Positions 6,550 through 8,649 of a stretch of 8,649 nucleotides of DNA are shown piece by piece. Origin of the DNA: Methanocorpusculum sp. (lineage in GTDB: Archaea; Halobacteriota; Methanomicrobia; Methanomicrobiales; Methanocorpusculaceae); contig JAGARL010000021.1 in assembly GCA_017622255.1 (NCBI GenBank), positions 1 through 8,649 on the forward strand. The letters are read 5' to 3'. The notes below the pieces were generated by a model. That model saw nothing but the letters and a program-made list of their open reading frames with translations, did no database searches and was not told the DNA's origin. The translations under genes and the position numbers were made by a program. How positions within the stretch are numbered: position 1 is the stretch's first letter; the number at the start of each line of letters is the position of its first letter.

Positions 6550-6918
6550 ATGAGTGATTTACAGCCCTTAACTGCATGGACGTTCATCAGCCCGTGTGAT
6601 ATCCCGGATGACGTATCAGAGATTCTGGTCGAAGGAGAAAAACCGGTCTGTGCCTACAAGACCATCCGCGACTCGGCAGTCTTCACCAACAAACGCCTGA
6701 TTGTCCGCGACGCACAGGGAATCACCGGCAAGAAGGTGGAGGTCTATACCCTTCCGTACTCTTCGATTGTGATGTACTCAACCGAAAACGCCGGAAGGCT
6801 CGACTTCGACGCCGAGGTTGAGATGTGGACAAAGGCGGGAAGAATCACCATCAGCCTCAGAAAAGGCGTGGATATCAGGGCACTCGATAAAGTGCTTGCA
6901 ACCTATATCTTAGACTGA
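6550..6918 (+). CDS. Bacterial-type PH-domain protein (bPH_1 / DUF1696 family)
   Basis: The 122-residue protein is a single bacterial pleckstrin-homology-like domain and nothing more. Family signposts are ILVEGEKPVCAYKTIRDSAVFTNKRLIVRDAQG (residues 25-57), KKVEVYTLPYSSIVMYSTENAG (61-82), the acidic strand LDFDAEVEMW (84-93) and the closing helix DIRALDKVLATYIL (108-121). The length matches stand-alone members, and no membrane segment or signal is present, so it should be cytosolic. Its biochemical role is not established; related folds assemble into rings or bind peptides, but no activity can be claimed here. The start at ATG 6550 fits the domain and a TATA-like box about 27 bp upstream. It is divergent from the membrane-anchored regulator and followed directly by a terminator, so it is monocistronic. 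Confidence 0.92.
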   Translation: MSDLQPLTAWTFISPCDIPDDVSEILVEGEKPVCAYKTIRDSAVFTNKRLIVRDAQGITGKKVEVYTLPYSSIVMYSTENAGRLDFDAEVEMWTKAGRITISLRKGVDIRALDKVLATYILD

Positions 6919-6948
6919 GCCTCTGAAGAAATTCAGAAGCCCTTTTTT
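6919..6948 (+). terminator. Hairpin plus T-run terminator after the PH-domain gene
   Basis: It begins at the base after the stop codon. GCCTCTGAA (6919-6927) pairs with TTCAGAAGC (6932-6940) across a GAAA loop with one mismatch, followed by CC and six T (6943-6948). It has the layout of an intrinsic terminator, and the T-run alone would suffice in archaea. Confidence 0.75.
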
Positions 6949-7020
6949 CCTACAATCCTCAAATATCATCAAATCCAATATAGATACTGGTCAGCCCACA
7001 AACTGACTGGAATCAACAAA

Positions 7021-7179
7021 ATGATAGAGACAATTTGTCTTATCGTCACAACCATCTCGGTTGTATCCCGTGAAATACGGGCTTGGATTGAACTCAGAAA
7101 AAGAGAAAAGGATGATGAACCTCATCCTCCTTTTCTCATATTCTCTATTCTTCCCTCTGGGACAACATTTTATACTTGA
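7021..7179 (+). CDS. Doubtful small ORF, 52 residues
   Basis: An open frame from ATG 7021 to TGA 7177-7179 gives a hydrophobic start (IETICLIVTTISVVS) followed by a charged helix (REIRAWIELRKREKDDE). This could be a small single-span membrane protein. A TATA-like AATATAG lies about 40 bp upstream, but no ribosome binding site is seen. Against it, the same bases fold into four consecutive hairpins (7027-7137), which could account for the conservation of this stretch without any protein. I recognise no family. Confidence 0.2.
   Translation: MIETICLIVTTISVVSREIRAWIELRKREKDDEPHPPFLIFSILPSGTTFYT
7027..7137. repeat. Chain of four adjacent hairpins, candidate structured RNA
   Basis: Four local inverted repeats follow one another. 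AGACAA-T-TTGTCT is at 7027-7039. ACAACC-ATCTC-GGTTGT is at 7048-7064. CCCGT-GAAAT-ACGGG is at 7067-7081. The last is a 16-bp stem with one mismatch, GAGAAAAGGATGATGA (7103-7118) with its partner 7122-7137, closed by a 3-nt loop. The final stem ends without a long T-run on either strand, so it is not an obvious terminator. Whether the region is transcribed cannot be told from the sequence. Confidence 0.5.
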
Positions 7180-7261
7180 CATGACAATATAACTATCAGA
7201 GTTAAACTGCCCGCCAGTCACTCTACAAACTGAGTGTCAGTCCATGACATTCGTTGATTCC

Positions 7262-7308
7262 AGACATGCATCTGCGGAGTTGTGACCGCAAAAAAAAGGT
7301 GCATGTCT
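7262..7308. repeat. Two-tiered hairpin
   Basis: AGACATGCA (7262-7270) pairs perfectly with TGCATGTCT (7300-7308). Inside it, TGCGG (7273-7277) pairs with CCGCA (7286-7290). The interior 3' side has an A-run (7290-7297). It directly abuts the right 11-bp inverted repeat. On the minus strand the A-run reads as a T-run inside the stem, so it may help end minus-strand transcripts coming from hxlR; this is speculative. Confidence 0.4.
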
Positions 7309-7345
7309 AAAATTCCTTAGCTTGTTTTCTCTCATTTCCTGTTCT

Positions 7346-7388
7346 AAAAAGAAATATCCGTACCGGAATCGGAAACCGAAGGCAAAAA
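7346..7388 (-). terminator. T-rich 3' end of the hxlR transcript
   Basis: Just after the hxlR stop codon the minus strand has TTTTT (7388-7384). After a GC-rich stretch with only short stems it has TTTCTTTTT (7354-7346). T-tracts of this kind end archaeal transcripts. No strong hairpin is present. Confidence 0.4.
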
Positions 7389-7389
7389 C

Positions 7390-7749
7390 TCAAAGCTTAC
7401 AGTTCTTACACTCCTGATTCCCGCACGGAATATTATCAATCTTCCACTTGAGAGCCCAGTACTTAATTCCGCGAATCACCGAAATCAGCTCAAGCCCGCT
7501 TTCAGAGAGCGTATACTCCGACTTCACCGGAACTGTCGATGCATCGACGTGCTTAATCACAACCCCTTCCTCTTCCAGCTCCTGAAGCCGCTCGGAGAGA
7601 ATCTTCGGCGTGATGTCTCCCAGCTTCTCCTTCAGCTCCGAGAACCGCCGCGTGTGGTTATCTCCCTTATAAATCTCCAAAATAATCAGCAGCGTCCATT
7701 TCTTCGTCAGATACTTGACCGTCAGATTCACCGTGCAGTTTTCGTCCAT
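7390..7749 (-). CDS. HxlR-family winged-helix regulator with four cysteines
   Basis: This 119-residue DNA-binding protein of the HxlR family (MarR-related dimeric winged helix) shows the family frame clearly. It has KKWTLLIILEIYKGDNHTRRFSELKEKLGDITPKILSERLQELEEEGVV (residues 16-64), then SEYTLSESGLELISVIRGIKYW. HxlR members such as YodB and HypR use an N-terminal cysteine to sense quinones, hypochlorite or other electrophiles. Here Cys5 occupies that place (MDENCTVNL). Unusually, the C-terminus adds CGNQECKNC (Cys109, Cys114, Cys117), so four cysteines could build a metal or Fe-S site; that is inference. The start at 7749 is chosen because a TATA box lies 26 bp upstream and because the family begins just before the N-terminal Cys. 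The open frame further upstream to 7845 would run through the promoter. It is divergent from hcp across 81 bp. Confidence 0.92.
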   Translation of the reverse strand: MDENCTVNLTVKYLTKKWTLLIILEIYKGDNHTRRFSELKEKLGDITPKILSERLQELEEEGVVIKHVDASTVPVKSEYTLSESGLELISVIRGIKYWALKWKIDNIPCGNQECKNCKL

Positions 7750-7770
7750 GATATACTTTTGGAAACTCTT

Positions 7771-7780
7771 CCATATATAT
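7771..7780 (-). promoter_or_regulatory. TATA box of the hxlR gene
   Basis: The minus strand reads ATATATATGG, centred about 26 bp from the ATG at 7747-7749, so the mRNA would be leaderless. It directly adjoins the dyad at 7781-7803. Confidence 0.6.
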
Positions 7781-7803
7781 CTTAGTATGGATATAATACT
7801 TAG
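7781..7803. promoter_or_regulatory. Candidate HxlR operator between hxlR and hcp
   Basis: CTTAGTAT (7781-7788) and ATACTTAG (7796-7803) form an imperfect dyad with a 7-bp spacer, one mismatched pair per arm. CTTAGTAT also recurs as a direct repeat at 7799-7806. The dyad abuts the hxlR TATA box and covers TATAAT (7792-7797), the likely hcp TATA element. A dimer bound there could block both promoters. Confidence 0.5.
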
Positions 7804-7818
7804 TATACAAAATATAGC

Positions 7819-7824
7819 AGGTGA
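7819..7824 (+). promoter_or_regulatory. Ribosome binding site of hcp
   Basis: AGGTGA ends 6 nt before ATG 7831 and matches the archaeal anti-Shine-Dalgarno sequence. Unlike its divergent partner, hcp therefore seems to have a short leader. Confidence 0.6.
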
Positions 7825-7830
7825 AAATCC

Positions 7831-8649
7831 ATGTACTGTAACCAATGCCAGGAAGCAAAATCCCCTGCCTGTCAGGCAGGCGGCGTCTGCGGAAAGAACA
7901 AATCTGTTGCAGCATACCAGGATGCTGTCCTGTATGCCGCATCCGGTCTCTGCTACCGCCTGGAAGCCGCAGGAAAAATCCCGGACAACTGTCTCTTAGA
8001 AGCACTCTTTGCAACACTTACCAACGTCAGCTTTGACGAAGCACGCTTCCAGGGATACTTAGACTGCATCATCTCCGCTCGCGACGCACTCCCGAAGGTC
8101 GAAGGAGAACCGGCTGCCGTCAGCTGGAAGCCGGTAATCCTCACTGCCGACGCAGACATCTCCCTCGAATCAATCGAAGACGAAAACGACCGCTCCTTAA
8201 TCTCCCTTCTCGTCTTCGGAATCAAAGGACTTGCCGCATACTACTCCCACTCAGTAGCCCTCGGTAAAGTTGACGAGGCAATCCCGGCATTCATCACCAA
8301 AGCCCTTGCCTCCCGCTTCAAGCAGCTCTCAATCGATGAGCGTGTCGGACTCGCACTCGAATGCGGACAGTTCGGCGTCTCCGCACTCGCCCTTCTTGAT
8401 GCCGCAAACCACACCTACGGCGTTCCGGAGATTACCCAGGTGCCGACCACCGTCGGCGACAAGCCGGGAATTCTCATTACCGGACACGACTTAAAGGACT
8501 TAGAGCTCCTCCTCGAAGCAACCGCAGATGCAGGTGTTGACGTCTACACCCACGGCGAGATGCTCCCCGCACACGCATATCCGGGATTCAAGAAGTACCC
8601 GCACCTCAAGGGACACTACGGAACTGCCTGGCCAAACCAGAGAGAAGAG
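7831..8649 (+). CDS. hcp: Hybrid cluster protein (hydroxylamine/NO reductase type), class I, 3' truncated by window edge
   Basis: The first 273 residues of Hcp, which is about 540 long, are present. Hcp carries a [4Fe-4S] cluster and a hybrid Fe-S-O cluster. It is tied to hydroxylamine or NO reduction and to defence against nitrosative stress in anaerobes. The N-terminal cysteines Cys3, Cys6, Cys14 and Cys20 (CX2CX7CX5C) match the class I pattern of strict anaerobes that binds [4Fe-4S]. The helical part of domain 1 is present (for example LLEALFATLTNVSFDEARF at 55-73), so it is not the shortened class III form common in archaea. Hybrid-cluster ligands are His219 in TGHDLKD and Glu243 in HGEMLP; the remaining Cys and Glu ligands lie beyond the edge. 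ATG 7831 is fixed by AGGTGA upstream and the MYCNQCQE start. It is divergent from the HxlR regulator, which probably controls it. Confidence 0.97.
   Translation, partial: MYCNQCQEAKSPACQAGGVCGKNKSVAAYQDAVLYAASGLCYRLEAAGKIPDNCLLEALFATLTNVSFDEARFQGYLDCIISARDALPKVEGEPAAVSWKPVILTADADISLESIEDENDRSLISLLVFGIKGLAAYYSHSVALGKVDEAIPAFITKALASRFKQLSIDERVGLALECGQFGVSALALLDAANHTYGVPEITQVPTTVGDKPGILITGHDLKDLELLLEATADAGVDVYTHGEMLPAHAYPGFKKYPHLKGHYGTAWPNQREE

Larger units (their letters stand above)
7007..7263. repeat. 11-bp inverted repeat pair bounding a 257-bp gene-poor segment
   Basis: CTGGAATCAAC (7007-7017) is exactly complementary to GTTGATTCCAG (7253-7263). Beyond the exact core the match continues loosely (AAAATG versus GAATG). 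The enclosed segment holds the hairpin chain and one doubtful small ORF. No transposase is present, so an element boundary is only a suggestion. The 471-bp stretch 6919-7389 otherwise holds a terminator at its left end and T-rich hxlR 3' sequence at its right end. Confidence 0.4.

Noticed and set aside
7750..7845. Longer HxlR N-terminus starting at 7845
   Set aside because: It would overlap the hcp start and read through both promoters and the dyad. The family starts near the Cys-containing MDENC.
7667..8225. Minus-strand open frames opposite hcp and hxlR
   Set aside because: They overlap two confidently identified genes and show no domain-like sequence.

Overview
The window reads as the chromosome of a methanogenic or related euryarchaeon, most probably Methanomicrobiales and perhaps a Methanocorpusculum-like organism; the lineage is an inference from protein style, not from a marker gene. 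The archaeal assignment rests on promoter architecture. Several genes have a TATA box centred about 25-28 bp upstream of the start codon, which leaves almost no 5' leader (the Fic gene, the membrane-anchored winged-helix gene, the HxlR gene and probably the PH-domain gene). Others have GGTGA- or GAGGA-type ribosome binding sites. Transcript ends are T-rich, and a two-winged-helix regulator is tethered to the membrane.

Left part (1-3092): the C-terminal three quarters of a TrkH-type potassium channel subunit enter from the left edge. They are followed by a 453-bp gene-free stretch that is largely a nested, imperfect palindromic element of about 307 bp (1128-1434). After it comes a two-gene operon with an ATGA overlap: an SdpI-family membrane protein and a nitrilase with an intact Glu-Lys-Cys triad.

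Middle (3099-6918): a Fic-family AMP transferase with its own inhibitory helix runs on the minus strand, convergent with the nitrilase. It is divergent from an unrecognised polytopic membrane protein with two cytoplasmic-looking cysteine clusters. Next is a minus-strand membrane-anchored transcription regulator (signal/lipobox, extracytoplasmic domain, one membrane span, two winged helices), divergent from a small bacterial-type PH-domain protein. That gene ends in a hairpin-plus-T-run terminator.

Right part (6919-8649): a 471-bp gene-poor stretch carries a chain of hairpins, an 11-bp inverted repeat pair and one doubtful 52-residue ORF. Then come a cysteine-rich HxlR-family regulator and, divergent from it, the first 273 codons of a class I hybrid cluster protein (Hcp), cut by the right edge. 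The 81-bp intergenic region between them holds an imperfect dyad over the promoter. This suggests that the HxlR protein is a thiol- or metal-based redox/nitrosative sensor controlling hcp.

The most noteworthy items are the palindromic element, the hxlR-hcp regulatory pair, the hairpin chain at 7027-7137, and the membrane-tethered regulator beside a PH-domain gene. I see no CRISPR array, rRNA, tRNA, transposase or integrase here.
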